Source: Paraburkholderia mimosarum LMG 23256 = NBRC 106338 (GTDB taxonomy: Bacteria; Pseudomonadota; Gammaproteobacteria; Burkholderiales; Burkholderiaceae). From it: 37,017 nt of DNA. The translations under genes and the position numbers were made by a program. The notes under the pieces were generated by a model. That model did no database searches, had not been told where the DNA came from, and worked only from the letters and a program-made list of their open reading frames with translations. The DNA lies in the NCBI RefSeq assembly GCF_000739815.1, contig NZ_BBJJ01000064.1, forward strand, positions 1 to 37,017, read 5' to 3'. Shown in pieces: positions 7,421-15,983 of the stretch; positions within the stretch are counted from its first letter, which is position 1, and the number at the start of each line of letters is the position of its first letter.

Positions 7421-8266
7421 TTATTGCTGCACTTCCCCCGGCGAGTCCTCGCCGTTGTCCGCGTCGTTGCTGCGCGCCCAGAAGAAACGATCCGGCAGCC
7501 ACGCGCCCATACCCGGGCGGAACGCGCTCTGCACCGCCTGATACACGTACTCCTGCGCTTCGCGCACTGCCTCCGGCACTTCCTGCCCGTTCGCGAGCAG
7601 CGCGGCAATTGCTGCGCCGAGCGTGTCGGTCAGGCCCATCATCGGCTGCGTGGCGCGGTCCCACAGGTCCTGGCGCAGCTGGCCGTCTTCGCAATACAGC
7701 GTGTTGACCACGCGATGCGTGCCCGTCTCCATCGCCAGTATGTATTCGCAGCCGGTGGCGAGCAGGTGCGCAATGGCGGCGTCGACGGTGGGCGCGTCCG
7801 CGTCGCCGTCCGGCTGGGCGAGCGCGATCAGCACCGAGGCGTCGGCGACGAGCAGCGTGGTCTGCGGCACGAGCAGGTCCGCCATGGTCTCGCGCAGCTC
7901 GTCGGCGGCGAGCACGTGTTCGTCGTCGAGCGTGAAGTCGGGGGCGAGGATGAGCGGCAGGTCGTCGTAGTCGGCGACCACTTCGGCGATCGCGCTCACG
8001 ACTTCGGCGCGCGCGCCCGCGCCCACCTTGAACGCGGCGATCGGCATGTCTTCGAGCAGCATGCGCGCCTGGGTGGCCACGGTTTCGGGATCGAGCCCGG
8101 TCACCTCGTCGCAGCCGGCGGAATCGCGCACGGTGTAGCCGGTCAGCACGGTTACGCCGTGGCAGCCCATGCTGGCGAGCGTGAGCAGGTCGGCCTGGAG
8201 TCCGCCGCCGCCCGTCGGGTCGGAAAGGCCGAAGGTGAGAACGATGGGAGGGGTGTCGCTGGGCAT
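7421..8266 (-). CDS. thiD: Divergent hydroxymethylpyrimidine/phosphomethylpyrimidine kinase (ThiD-like)
   Basis: ThiD phosphorylates HMP and HMP-phosphate to make the pyrimidine half of thiamine. The N-terminus (VLTFGLSDPTGGGGLQADLL, residues about 8-27) matches the ribokinase-fold substrate site of ThiD (SDSGGGAGIQAD), and the length of 281 residues is close to the usual 265. Two later motifs differ. The DPVM.S.SG segment reads APDFTLDDEH, and the anion-hole motif GTGCTLSAAI reads GLTDTLGAAI. The fold is clear, but the exact substrate is less so. The start is placed at the ATG at 8266, where homology begins; the frame is open 53 codons further up without similarity. It lies divergently next to rubredoxin. 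I see no TPP riboswitch upstream. Confidence 0.75.
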   Translation of the reverse strand: MPSDTPPIVLTFGLSDPTGGGGLQADLLTLASMGCHGVTVLTGYTVRDSAGCDEVTGLDPETVATQARMLLEDMPIAAFKVGAGARAEVVSAIAEVVADYDDLPLILAPDFTLDDEHVLAADELRETMADLLVPQTTLLVADASVLIALAQPDGDADAPTVDAAIAHLLATGCEYILAMETGTHRVVNTLYCEDGQLRQDLWDRATQPMMGLTDTLGAAIAALLANGQEVPEAVREAQEYVYQAVQSAFRPGMGAWLPDRFFWARSNDADNGEDSPGEVQQ

Positions 8267-8559
8267 GAACGTGGCGAGATGGAGTGGACGTCGGCTGCGG
8301 CGCGCCGCGCCGTCGTATGCGAATGCGTCAATTATGCTGCTTATCCTTGCCTCCGGGGGACGGATGGCATCGGCGGCCGAGGGTTTTTGTGCGTCGCACG
8401 AGCCCTCAGCGCCAGCCGGTCTCACTTGATCTTTTGCAGGCCAGGTCTCCTCTTGCTAGGCATGGAAACGGCAACAAGGTACCATCATGGCTCTCGATTT
8501 CCCCGAGTTTTCTCCGATTTTTTCCCGATTGGTTTCGGACTTTTCGACGCGGCATAAGA

Positions 8560-8730
8560 ATGGAATATAGAAGCTGGATGTGCCTGATCTGCGGCTGGAT
8601 TTACGACGAAGAAGCCGGTTTGCCAGACGAAGGCATTGCGCCGGGCACGCGCTGGGAGGATGTCCCGGTCAACTGGACCTGCCCTGAGTGCGGCGCGCGC
8701 AAGGAAGACTTCGAGATGGTCCAGATCTGA
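8560..8730 (+). CDS. Rubredoxin
   Basis: Rubredoxin is a small cytoplasmic electron carrier with one iron held by four cysteines. The 56-residue product contains both ligand pairs, CLICG (Cys8, Cys11) and CPECG (Cys41, Cys44), plus the conserved aromatic core (YDEEAGLPDEGIAPGTRWED). The start at the ATG at 8560 gives the standard length; the upstream extension of the open frame is unrelated. It is transcribed away from thiD, from a 293-base spacer in which I see no clear regulatory motif. Confidence 0.96.
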   Translation: MEYRSWMCLICGWIYDEEAGLPDEGIAPGTRWEDVPVNWTCPECGARKEDFEMVQI

Positions 8731-9027
8731 GGCCGCGCTAGCAGGCTGGCGCCCCTCGGGGGCCGCGGCGCGGTCTGATGGCAGTTTCCTGAAGTGTCGC
8801 GGGCGTGAATGGCGGTGCGGGCAAGGCGGGTACCGCAATTGCTCACGCCGCGAGCGGCCGCGCAGTCGGGCTGCGCTCCAGCGTTGCACCCGTCGTCGCT
8901 TTCGAGTCGCTGTCGTTGGTGTTTTCGTCGGTGTCACTGTTGTCGATCCATCCGTCGACGCTGTTGTCGCGCTGTTGTCGATATCCCCCGATCTGGTCGG
9001 CCCGCAAATTGTTCCCGGCGCTGCCCC

Positions 9028-10521
9028 ATGAGCCTTCGTTCAACCACTGTTGTGCGGTTCGAAGCGTTGCCCAATCCGCGCGGCGGCCAGGTGCCGTTCG
9101 CGCACGGTGCGCTCGCCCAGGCGCTTGCCGCCCTCGACGGCCAGCGCGACGTCGCCCGGCCGCTGCGCCAGGCGGCCCGCACGCTGCACGACGCCGGCTG
9201 GCTCGCGGCCGCGCGCTTTGCCGACACGCTGCTCGTCGCATCGCCACTCGCGCTAGCGGCGCCCGTTGCAGTCGAGCCGCCACCCGGCATGCCGGCGCGC
9301 CCGATCCATGCGCCCGAGGAACCGGAGGGCGCCGAAATCCGCCCGCTGTTCCGCGAGGCGCTCCAGGCGCTCAGCGCGGCGCTCGAGCGGCGTAATCTGC
9401 GCGAGCAGGCGTGCTCGCCCGCGCTTTACGCACAGCAGCACGCGCTCTTGACGGCGCTTGCGGAGCACGTGCCGGGCATCACGCTCGCCTACGAGGACGT
9501 GGCCCTGCAAGGCCGGCCGCTTGCGCCCGCCACACTGCATCCGCAGCCGGCGCAGCGCTTTGGCCAGGTGCGCGCGCGTTACGAAGAAGCGCTTTTGCAT
9601 GCGCTCAAATCGCGCCTCGGCAACGGCAGCCGTGCGGCCAACGCGCTCGCGCTCGCGGCGTTCGACGAGATGGACGCCTGCATGGCCGAACTCTCGAGTT
9701 CCGATCCCTACGACTTCTGGCGGCTTGCCGCGGCGTGCGGACGCACGCTGCGCCGTGGCGTGGTGTCATGGGGCGATGAAGAAGTGCGGCGCCTCTACGC
9801 GCGCTGCAATCTGCTGATCGGCGAGCATGCGCGTGGCCTGCGCTTCGCGCCGCAGACGCTCGTGCGCTCGACGCTGGCCTTGCTCTGGCGCGACTACGCG
9901 CTGTTCGGGGCCGCCGCGGAAGACACGGCCGACGTCGAACTGCTGCACGATCACGGCCTGACCGTGGAATGGCATGTTGCCGGCACACAGGCATCCGAGG
10001 CGCTCTGGGAAGCCGGCAGCGAGCAGGCGGTCGCCCTTGCGGCGCGGGTGGCGCCCACGCGCGAATTGGGCGCGCTGGTGGTGAACGGCAACGCGTATGA
10101 AGATTTTCTGCAGACCGCCGATGCGTCGATGGTCGCGCTCGGCACGCACTCGCGCACGCTCGCGTTGCGCGGCGAGGGCGCGGTCGCCGAGCCCGCCGAA
10201 GCGCTGGTCGCGGCCGAGGCGGCGTACCGCATCGGCGCCGCCGCCTGGGCGCTCGGTCTCGGCCATGTCGGTCAGCTTGCCGACGCGCTGGGCCTCGCCT
10301 GGCGCCGCACCGCGCACGCCGCGACGCTCGCGTCGCCCGCCGCGCGGGGCGCGCCGTCCATCACGCCGCCCGGCGCCGAGGCAATCGAGTACGCGAGCGA
10401 GGCGCTGCGGGCGATGCTGCACAAAGTCGCGGCGGGGGTTGCCCAGCCCGACGCCACGCCCGCCGTGCGCGCGCTGGCGGCGGCGATCACTGTCAGCGCC
10501 GTGCAAGGTGTGGCGCACTGA
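9028..10521 (+). CDS. FimL/ChpA N-terminus-like protein (CheA-type scaffold), tentative
   Basis: This 497-residue Ala/Arg-rich, largely helical protein begins MSLRSTTVVRFEALPNPRGG. It has repeated helical segments resembling the non-catalytic N-terminal domains of ChpA/PilL and of FimL, the twitching-motility regulator: an HQV-like helical unit at about 35-75, and YDDA-like and DPYDFWRLAAACGRTLR segments in the middle (about 230). It lacks any histidine-kinase, CheW or receiver domain. In several beta-proteobacteria the pil-chp chemosensory genes occur between a rubredoxin gene and yqgE, so the position agrees with this reading. The frame is open further upstream (from 8809), but that part is Arg/Cys-rich noise, so the ATG at 9028 is preferred. 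The family call is inferred from pattern memory; the coding status is firmer than the function. Confidence 0.5.
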   Translation: MSLRSTTVVRFEALPNPRGGQVPFAHGALAQALAALDGQRDVARPLRQAARTLHDAGWLAAARFADTLLVASPLALAAPVAVEPPPGMPARPIHAPEEPEGAEIRPLFREALQALSAALERRNLREQACSPALYAQQHALLTALAEHVPGITLAYEDVALQGRPLAPATLHPQPAQRFGQVRARYEEALLHALKSRLGNGSRAANALALAAFDEMDACMAELSSSDPYDFWRLAAACGRTLRRGVVSWGDEEVRRLYARCNLLIGEHARGLRFAPQTLVRSTLALLWRDYALFGAAAEDTADVELLHDHGLTVEWHVAGTQASEALWEAGSEQAVALAARVAPTRELGALVVNGNAYEDFLQTADASMVALGTHSRTLALRGEGAVAEPAEALVAAEAAYRIGAAAWALGLGHVGQLADALGLAWRRTAHAATLASPAARGAPSITPPGAEAIEYASEALRAMLHKVAAGVAQPDATPAVRALAAAITVSAVQGVAH

Positions 10522-10760
10522 ATACATTTGAGCTTCGAATCCGCGCGCCGGGCGCGCGGACGGTGACGCGGTTGCGCCGGGCATCGCGCTTGCAGCGCTG
10601 CCGATTGCCTTGCGGGGGCATCGTTCGCGCGTGGTAGAGTGAGCCATTCATGCAATGCGCAACGCGAAGCGTCTGGCAAGGGCGAGGCAGCCATCGGGCG
10701 CCCGCCGTTTGGCCGGACAGCGCGCCGCCATTGCGCATCGTCTTTGCTAGAATTCAAACC

Positions 10761-11339
10761 ATGTCCAAGAGTAACGATCGCATCAATCTGACCAACCAGT
10801 TCCTGATCGCCATGCCGAACATGGCGGATCCCACGTTTTCAGGAACGGTGGTCTACCTTTGCGATCATTCGGAGCGCGGTGCGCTCGGCCTCGTCATCAA
10901 TCGGCCGACCGACATCGATCTGGAGGCGCTCTTTTCCCGCATCGACCTCAAGCTCGAAATCGAGCCGCTCCTGCATGTGCCCGTGTATTTCGGCGGCCCC
11001 GTGCAGACCGAGCGCGGCTTCGTGCTGCACGCACCCGCCCAGGGCACGAGCTATACGTCTTCCATGACGGTGCCGGGCGGGCTCGAGATGACCACCTCCA
11101 AGGACGTGCTGGAAGCCGTCGCCAACGGCAACGGCCCCGAACGCTTCCTGCTCACGCTCGGCCATGCGGGCTGGGGCGCGGGCCAGCTCGAGGACGAAAT
11201 CTCGAAGAACGGCTGGCTCACGGTCGAAGCCGACCCGAAGATCGTTTTCGATGTGCCCGCCGAAGAGCGCTTCGAGGCGGCGCTCGCGCTGCTCGGCATT
11301 TCTTCGTCGATGCTCTCCGGCGAGGCGGGCCACGCATGA
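10761..11339 (+). CDS. yqgE: YqgE/AlgH family protein
   Basis: The product is a 192-residue cytoplasmic protein of the AlgH/YqgE family, whose biochemical role is still unclear. Hallmarks are LTNQFLIAMPNMADPTFSGT near the N-terminus, VVYLCDHSERGALGLVINRP, the VPVYFGGPVQTERGFVLH segment and LTLGHAGWGAGQLEDEI. The ATG at 10761 is chosen because the family starts just before LTNQFL. The stop codon overlaps the start of ruvX (ATGA), showing translational coupling and a shared operon. Confidence 0.95.
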   Translation: MSKSNDRINLTNQFLIAMPNMADPTFSGTVVYLCDHSERGALGLVINRPTDIDLEALFSRIDLKLEIEPLLHVPVYFGGPVQTERGFVLHAPAQGTSYTSSMTVPGGLEMTTSKDVLEAVANGNGPERFLLTLGHAGWGAGQLEDEISKNGWLTVEADPKIVFDVPAEERFEAALALLGISSSMLSGEAGHA

Positions 11340-11770
11340 GCGTGGCTGTTGGGCGAGGGGCCGGCGAGGCCACCTTGCTTGCGTTCGATTACGGCGAGAA
11401 GCGCATCGGCGTGGCGCTCGGCAACGCGCTCACGCGCAGCGCCCGGGCGCTCACCGTCATTCCCAACAAGAGTCGCGATTATCGCTTCGAGGCGATCGGC
11501 GTGCTGCTGCGCGAGTGGCAGCCCGATCTGCTCGTGGTCGGCCTGCCGTGCCATCCGGACGGCACCCCGCACACCATGACGCAGCAGGCCAGGCGCTTCG
11601 GCAACCAGCTCAATGGCCGCTTCAATCTGCCGGTCGTGTGGGTGGACGAGCGCTATTCCTCAGTCGACGCCGAAGCGCGGCTGCGCGAGCGCGGTGCACG
11701 CGCCGAGCACGTGGACGCCGAAGCGGCCTCCGTGATTCTCCAGCAGTACCTCGACGAGCTTCCGCTCTGA
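11336..11770 (+). CDS. ruvX: Putative pre-16S rRNA nuclease / Holliday junction resolvase-like protein RuvX (YqgF)
   Basis: YqgF/RuvX is an RNase H-fold nuclease implicated in processing the 5' end of 16S rRNA. The 144-residue product has the three acidic sites: LAFDYGEKRIGVALG near residue 18, DLLVVGLPCHPDGTPH in the middle and WVDERYSSVDAE, followed by a C-terminal aspartate in HVDAEAASVILQQYLD. The start overlaps the yqgE stop by four bases. In relatives the next gene is usually pyrR; here only a short remnant follows before pyrB. Confidence 0.95.
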   Translation: MSVAVGRGAGEATLLAFDYGEKRIGVALGNALTRSARALTVIPNKSRDYRFEAIGVLLREWQPDLLVVGLPCHPDGTPHTMTQQARRFGNQLNGRFNLPVVWVDERYSSVDAEARLRERGARAEHVDAEAASVILQQYLDELPL

Positions 11771-11800
11771 CTTTCCCTCGAGTTGGCCGCGCATCGACCC

Positions 11801-11893
11801 ATGAACGCTCCCGACGCCGAAAGGCTTGACTGCGCCGTGCTCGATGGCAGCGGTAGAGGCAGGGGCGCATGCTCCAGACAAGTCACGCGTTAA
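11801..11893 (+). pseudogene. Possible N-terminal remnant of pyrR
   Basis: A 30-codon frame starts MNAPDAERLDCAVLDGSGRG and stops at TAA 11891-11893, exactly where pyrR is commonly found in this gene order (ruvX-pyrR-pyrB-pyrC). The first 15 residues vaguely resemble the PyrR N-terminus (a DAEALYxxLL-like pattern), and nothing of the PRPP-binding motif follows. PyrR is about 170 residues long, so the gene would be almost entirely deleted. The similarity is short and could be chance. Confidence 0.3.
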
Positions 11894-11922
11894 CACCGGC
11901 CATCACATCCAGAATTCATCCG

Positions 11923-12942
11923 ATGAACAAACAGCCCATGCCCGCAGCGTCCCCAGCGGACGACAAGCGATTTCGATACGGCTTCCTGAAGGGCAATCCG
12001 CAGCTCACGAAGAACGGCGAACTCAAGCATCTCCTGTCGATCGAGGGCCTCTCGCGCGCGATCCTCACCCACGTTCTCGACACGGCCACGCAGTTCGTGA
12101 GCGTGACGGACGGCGACGTGAAGCAGGTGCCGCTGTTGCGCGGCAAGTCGGTGTTCAACCTGTTCTTCGAGAACTCCACGCGCACGCGCACCACGTTCGA
12201 GATCGCGGCCAAGCGTCTCTCTGCTGACGTGCTCAATCTGAACATCAACGCTTCATCGACGAGCAAGGGCGAGTCGCTGCTCGACACCATCGGCAACCTT
12301 TCGGCGATGCACGCCGACATGTTCGTCGTGCGTCACGCGTCGAGCGGCGCGCCGTACCTGATCGCCGAGCACTGCGCGCCCCACGTGCACGTGATCAACG
12401 CCGGTGACGGCCGCCACGCGCACCCGACGCAGGGCCTGCTCGACATGTACACGATCCGCCACTACAAGCGCGACTTCACGAACCTGCGCGTGGCGATCGT
12501 CGGCGACATCCTGCATTCGCGTGTGGCGCGCTCGGACATTCATGCGCTCACCACGCTCGGCGTGCCCGAGGTGCGCGCGATCGGCCCGCGTACGCTGCTG
12601 CCGGGCGGCCTGGAGCAGATGGGCGTGCGCGTGTTCCATAACCTCGACGAGGGGCTGAAGGACGTCGACGTAATCATCATGCTGCGCCTGCAGAACGAGC
12701 GCATGAGCGGCGCGCTGCTGCCTTCGGCGCAGGAGTATTTCAAGAGCTGGGGCATGACGCCCGAGCGCCTCGCGCTCGCCGCGCCCGACGCGATCGTCAT
12801 GCATCCGGGGCCGATGAATCGCGGCGTCGAGATCGACTCGCAGGTCGCGGACGGCCCGCAGTCGGTGATCCTCGACCAGGTGAGCTTCGGCATTGCGGTG
12901 CGCATGGCGGTGATGGGTATCGTCGCCGGCAATAACGATTGA
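11923..12942 (+). CDS. pyrB: Aspartate carbamoyltransferase catalytic subunit
   Basis: ATCase joins carbamoyl phosphate and aspartate in the first committed step of pyrimidine synthesis. The 339-residue product has the carbamoyl-phosphate loop FFENSTRTRTTFEIAAKRL (about residues 80-98), SSTSKGESLLDT, the HPTQGLLDMYTI segment and the closing MHPGPMNRGVEID. The N-terminus is about 20 residues longer than in E. coli PyrB, as in pseudomonad-type dodecameric ATCases that pair with PyrC'. The next gene is that partner, 39 bases downstream. No pyrI regulatory-subunit gene is present, as expected for this class. Confidence 0.96.
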   Translation: MNKQPMPAASPADDKRFRYGFLKGNPQLTKNGELKHLLSIEGLSRAILTHVLDTATQFVSVTDGDVKQVPLLRGKSVFNLFFENSTRTRTTFEIAAKRLSADVLNLNINASSTSKGESLLDTIGNLSAMHADMFVVRHASSGAPYLIAEHCAPHVHVINAGDGRHAHPTQGLLDMYTIRHYKRDFTNLRVAIVGDILHSRVARSDIHALTTLGVPEVRAIGPRTLLPGGLEQMGVRVFHNLDEGLKDVDVIIMLRLQNERMSGALLPSAQEYFKSWGMTPERLALAAPDAIVMHPGPMNRGVEIDSQVADGPQSVILDQVSFGIAVRMAVMGIVAGNND

Positions 12943-12981
12943 AGCAGACGATTGAAGCGGCGAGAACAACCAAGGCAGCGC

Positions 12982-14271
12982 ATGAAGATCCATATTCAAG
13001 GCGGCACGCTGATCAATCCGGCGGCCGGCACCGAAGAGCAGCAGGACGTGTATATCGAAGCGGGCAAGATCGCCGCGATCGGTGCACCGCCCGCGGGCTT
13101 CCAGGCAGACAAAGCGCTCGACGCGCGCGGGCTCATGGTCGCGCCGGGTCTCGTAGACCTGAGTGCGCGTCTGCGCGAGCCGGGCTACGAGCACAAGGCC
13201 ACGCTCGATTCGGAGATGAACGCGGCGCTCTCGGGTGGCGTGACGACCCTCGTGTGCCCGCCCGACACCGATCCCGTGCTCGACGAAGCAGGGCTCGTCG
13301 AGATGCTCAAGTACCGCGCGGGCAAGCTCGCGCGTGCGCACGTGCATCCGCTCGGCGCGCTCACGGTGGGCCTCCAGGGGCAGGTGATCACCGAGATGGT
13401 GTCGCTGACCGAGGCGGGTTGCATCGGCTTCACGCAGGCCGATGCGCCCATTGCCGATACGCAGGTGCTGCTGCGCGCGCTGCAGTATGCGAGCACCTAT
13501 GGCTACGCCGTGTGGCTGCGGCCGCAGGACGCCTGGCTCTCGAAGGGCGGCGTGGCCGCGAGCGGAGCGCTGGCGTCGCGCCTTGGCCTCTCGGGCGTGC
13601 CGGCGAGCGCCGAGACGATCGCGCTCCATACGCTTTTCGAGCTGATGCGCGTGACGGGCGCGCGCGTGCACGTGCAGCACCTTTCGTCGGCGGCGGGCGT
13701 GGCGCTCGTGCGCGCCGCGAAGGCGGAAGGCCTGCCCGTGACCTGCGACGTGACGGCCAACCACCTGCATCTGATCGACATGGACATCGGCTATTTCAAC
13801 GCGCAGTTCCGGCTCGATCCGCCGCTGCGCCAGCAGCGCGATCGCGAGGCGCTTCGCGCGGGCCTCGCCGACGCCACGATCGACGCGATCTGCTCGCAGC
13901 ACACGCCCGTGGACGACGACGAAAAACTCCTGCCCTTCGCCGAGGCGACGCCGGGGGCGACGGGCCTCGAATTGTTCCTTTCCCTCACGGTGAAGTGGGC
14001 GCAGGAAGCGCGCGTGCCGCTCGCGAAGGCGCTCGCCCATGTGACGTCGGCGCCGGCTGCGGTGATGCAGCGCGAGGCGGGGCGCATCGCCGTGGGCGCG
14101 AGCGCGGACCTCTGCGTGTTCGATCCCCATGCGCACTGGCGCGTCGAGCCAAGCGCCCTCAAGAGCCAGGGACACAACACGCCGTTCCTCGGCTACGAAC
14201 TTCCCGCCGTGGTGCGCGCGACGCTCGTGGCGGGGCGGCTGGGGTACGAGCGTGGCTCCGAACGTGCGTGA
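12982..14271 (+). CDS. Dihydroorotase-like PyrC' (probably non-catalytic ATCase partner)
   Basis: The 429-residue protein has the amidohydrolase fold of dihydroorotase, but the zinc-binding HxH is gone: the usual DxHVHLREPG reads DLSARLREPG at residues 59-68 (His to Ser61 and His to Arg63). The catalytic aspartate motif (DHAPH) reads SQHTPV. Family knowledge: in pseudomonads an inactive PyrC' is made from the pyrBC' operon and is needed to assemble active ATCase. The lost residues and the position directly after pyrB fit that role, so a true dihydroorotase should be encoded elsewhere. The ATG at 12982 follows a GGCAGCG-like stretch and matches the family start (MKIHIQGGTLINPA). Confidence 0.9.
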   Translation: MKIHIQGGTLINPAAGTEEQQDVYIEAGKIAAIGAPPAGFQADKALDARGLMVAPGLVDLSARLREPGYEHKATLDSEMNAALSGGVTTLVCPPDTDPVLDEAGLVEMLKYRAGKLARAHVHPLGALTVGLQGQVITEMVSLTEAGCIGFTQADAPIADTQVLLRALQYASTYGYAVWLRPQDAWLSKGGVAASGALASRLGLSGVPASAETIALHTLFELMRVTGARVHVQHLSSAAGVALVRAAKAEGLPVTCDVTANHLHLIDMDIGYFNAQFRLDPPLRQQRDREALRAGLADATIDAICSQHTPVDDDEKLLPFAEATPGATGLELFLSLTVKWAQEARVPLAKALAHVTSAPAAVMQREAGRIAVGASADLCVFDPHAHWRVEPSALKSQGHNTPFLGYELPAVVRATLVAGRLGYERGSERA

Positions 14272-14326
14272 CAGATTTGTGTCATGTGCGTCTGCTAGCA
14301 TCGTGCGATTCAGCTATCCGTAGACC

Positions 14327-15103
14327 ATGAGCCTTTTCATCCGCAAGACCCGTCTGCTCGCGCATCTGCTGCGCGGCGCCTGCATCGTGGCGCTGCGCTT
14401 TCCGCGTGCCAGCGCCGATCAGCGCCACGCCATGAACCGTGCATGGTCGCTCAAGATGCTCGAACTGTGCGGCCTGAAGCTCGTCGTGCACAACGACTCG
14501 GCACGGCTCGACTCGGGCGCGCTCGTCGTGAGCAATCACATTTCGTGGATCGACATCTACGTGATCAACGCGTGGCGGCCCACGCCGTTCGTCTCGAAGG
14601 CGGAGATCCGCAACTGGCCGCTGATCGGCTGGTTCGCGCAGAGCCTCGATACGGTGTTCGTCGAGCGCGAGAAGCGCAGCGACGCGAAGCGCATCATGCA
14701 CGAACTGGCCGATCGCCTCACGCGCGGTGAACTGATGTGCGTGTTCCCCGAAGGAACGACCACGGATGGCCTCGCGCTCAAGCCCTTTCACGCGAACATG
14801 TTCCAGGCGGCGGTATCGGCTGGGCGGCCTGTGCAGCCGCTGTGCATTTTGTATGAGGATGCGCAGGGGCGGCAGTCGGTGGCGCCGGCGTATATCGACG
14901 ATGTGTCGCTGAAACAGTCGCTCGACGCGATGCTAAAGGCCGGCCCGCTGACCGCGCATGTCTACGTGGGCCACGCGATCGAGGCTGGGGACGATCGGCG
15001 CAAGCTGGCGGCGCGTGCGCAGGAAGCGGTGGGGCAGGCGCTGGAGGTGATGCGGGGTGAGGGGGCGGATGTGCAAAGACCCCGGACCGTTGAGGTATCG
15101 TGA
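14327..15103 (+). CDS. Lysophospholipid (1-acyl-glycerol-3-phosphate) acyltransferase family protein
   Basis: A PlsC-type membrane acyltransferase of 258 residues. The catalytic HX4D is in SNHISWIDIYV (His71, Asp76), the substrate-binding motif FVER follows near residue 111, and FPEGTTT is at about 140-146. A hydrophobic N-terminal segment precedes the domain. It probably transfers acyl chains to lysophosphatidate or a related lysolipid, but ornithine-lipid acyltransferases share these motifs and cannot be excluded. It lies 55 bases after pyrC' on the same strand, a common neighbour in Burkholderiaceae. Confidence 0.9.
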   Translation: MSLFIRKTRLLAHLLRGACIVALRFPRASADQRHAMNRAWSLKMLELCGLKLVVHNDSARLDSGALVVSNHISWIDIYVINAWRPTPFVSKAEIRNWPLIGWFAQSLDTVFVEREKRSDAKRIMHELADRLTRGELMCVFPEGTTTDGLALKPFHANMFQAAVSAGRPVQPLCILYEDAQGRQSVAPAYIDDVSLKQSLDAMLKAGPLTAHVYVGHAIEAGDDRRKLAARAQEAVGQALEVMRGEGADVQRPRTVEVS

Positions 15104-15146
15104 CGCCTTTGAGCGTCATCGAAAGCAGAACATCAGAACTGTCATT

Positions 15147-15962
15147 ATGGATCGCACCGAACTCGGCGCGTGCATTGCGGAGCGCCTCGAAGCAGAACGC
15201 GCGCGATTGCGCGAGCAATGGACGCAGACAGCGCCCGTCAATCACTTCCATGTCGACGACGTACTCCCGGACGACGTTGCACGTGCAATTCGCGCGGCCT
15301 TTCCCGACGCTTCGAAGATGATGTTGCGCAAGAGCCTGCGCGAACTGAAGTACGTTTCGGCGCAAATGGACGCGCATGCGCCGCTGCTCGAAGAGATCAT
15401 ATTCGCGTTCCAGATGCCGCGTGTGGTCGAACTCGTCAAGGAGATCACCGGGCTACGCTCGCTCTATCCGGATGAGCACCTCTACGCTGGCGGCATCTCG
15501 ATGATGGGGCCGGGCCACTTCCTTAATCCGCATCTCGACAATTCGCACGACAAGGACCGCGAACGTTATCGCGTGCTGAATCTGCTCTATTACGTTTCGC
15601 CGGATTGGTCGCTGGAGAAGGGCGGCAACCTGGAAGTCTGGCCGCAGGGCACGAAAGCCGACCCTACGACGATCGTGAGCAGCTTCAACCGTCTCGCCGT
15701 GATGGTGACCAACCAGCACTCGTGGCATTCGGTGTCGAAGAACATGAGTTCGGAGCAGCGCTGCTGCGTCTCGAACTACTACTTCTCTGATCACCCGGTG
15801 GGCGACGCCGAATACTTTCACCCGACCTCGTTTCGGGGGCGACCCGACGAGCCTGTACGCGACGTCGTGCTGCAGGCCGACGCCGCGGCGCGCGGACTCG
15901 TACGCCGCGTCTTTCCCAAAGGTGTGAAGAGCACCAGCCACGTGTACAACAAGAAGCGCTGA
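15147..15962 (+). CDS. 2-oxoglutarate/Fe(II)-dependent oxygenase (prolyl 4-hydroxylase-like fold)
   Basis: The 271-residue product has the iron-binding triad of 2OG oxygenases: HLD in FLNPHLDNSHD (His129, Asp131) and a distal histidine in NQHSWHSVSKN (His194), followed by an arginine (Arg205) suited to hold 2-oxoglutarate. The core strand pattern RVLNLLYYVSPDW...GGNLEVW is typical of the family used by prolyl hydroxylases and small-molecule oxygenases. The substrate is unknown. The ATG at 15147 is preferred because the residues before it are not conserved-looking. It is followed convergently by apaH only 21 bases away, so it has no downstream operon partner. Confidence 0.85.
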   Translation: MDRTELGACIAERLEAERARLREQWTQTAPVNHFHVDDVLPDDVARAIRAAFPDASKMMLRKSLRELKYVSAQMDAHAPLLEEIIFAFQMPRVVELVKEITGLRSLYPDEHLYAGGISMMGPGHFLNPHLDNSHDKDRERYRVLNLLYYVSPDWSLEKGGNLEVWPQGTKADPTTIVSSFNRLAVMVTNQHSWHSVSKNMSSEQRCCVSNYYFSDHPVGDAEYFHPTSFRGRPDEPVRDVVLQADAAARGLVRRVFPKGVKSTSHVYNKKR

Positions 15963-15983
15963 AAGGACGTGGCGGCGCGAGGT

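Noticed and set aside
8267..8559. Possible TPP riboswitch upstream of thiD
   Set aside because: No CTGAGA or ACCTGATC-type THI-box core is visible on the thiD strand.
12253..14301. 682-codon reverse open frame opposite pyrB and pyrC'
   Set aside because: His/Arg-rich shadow of the high-GC coding strand, with no domain; the forward genes are certain.
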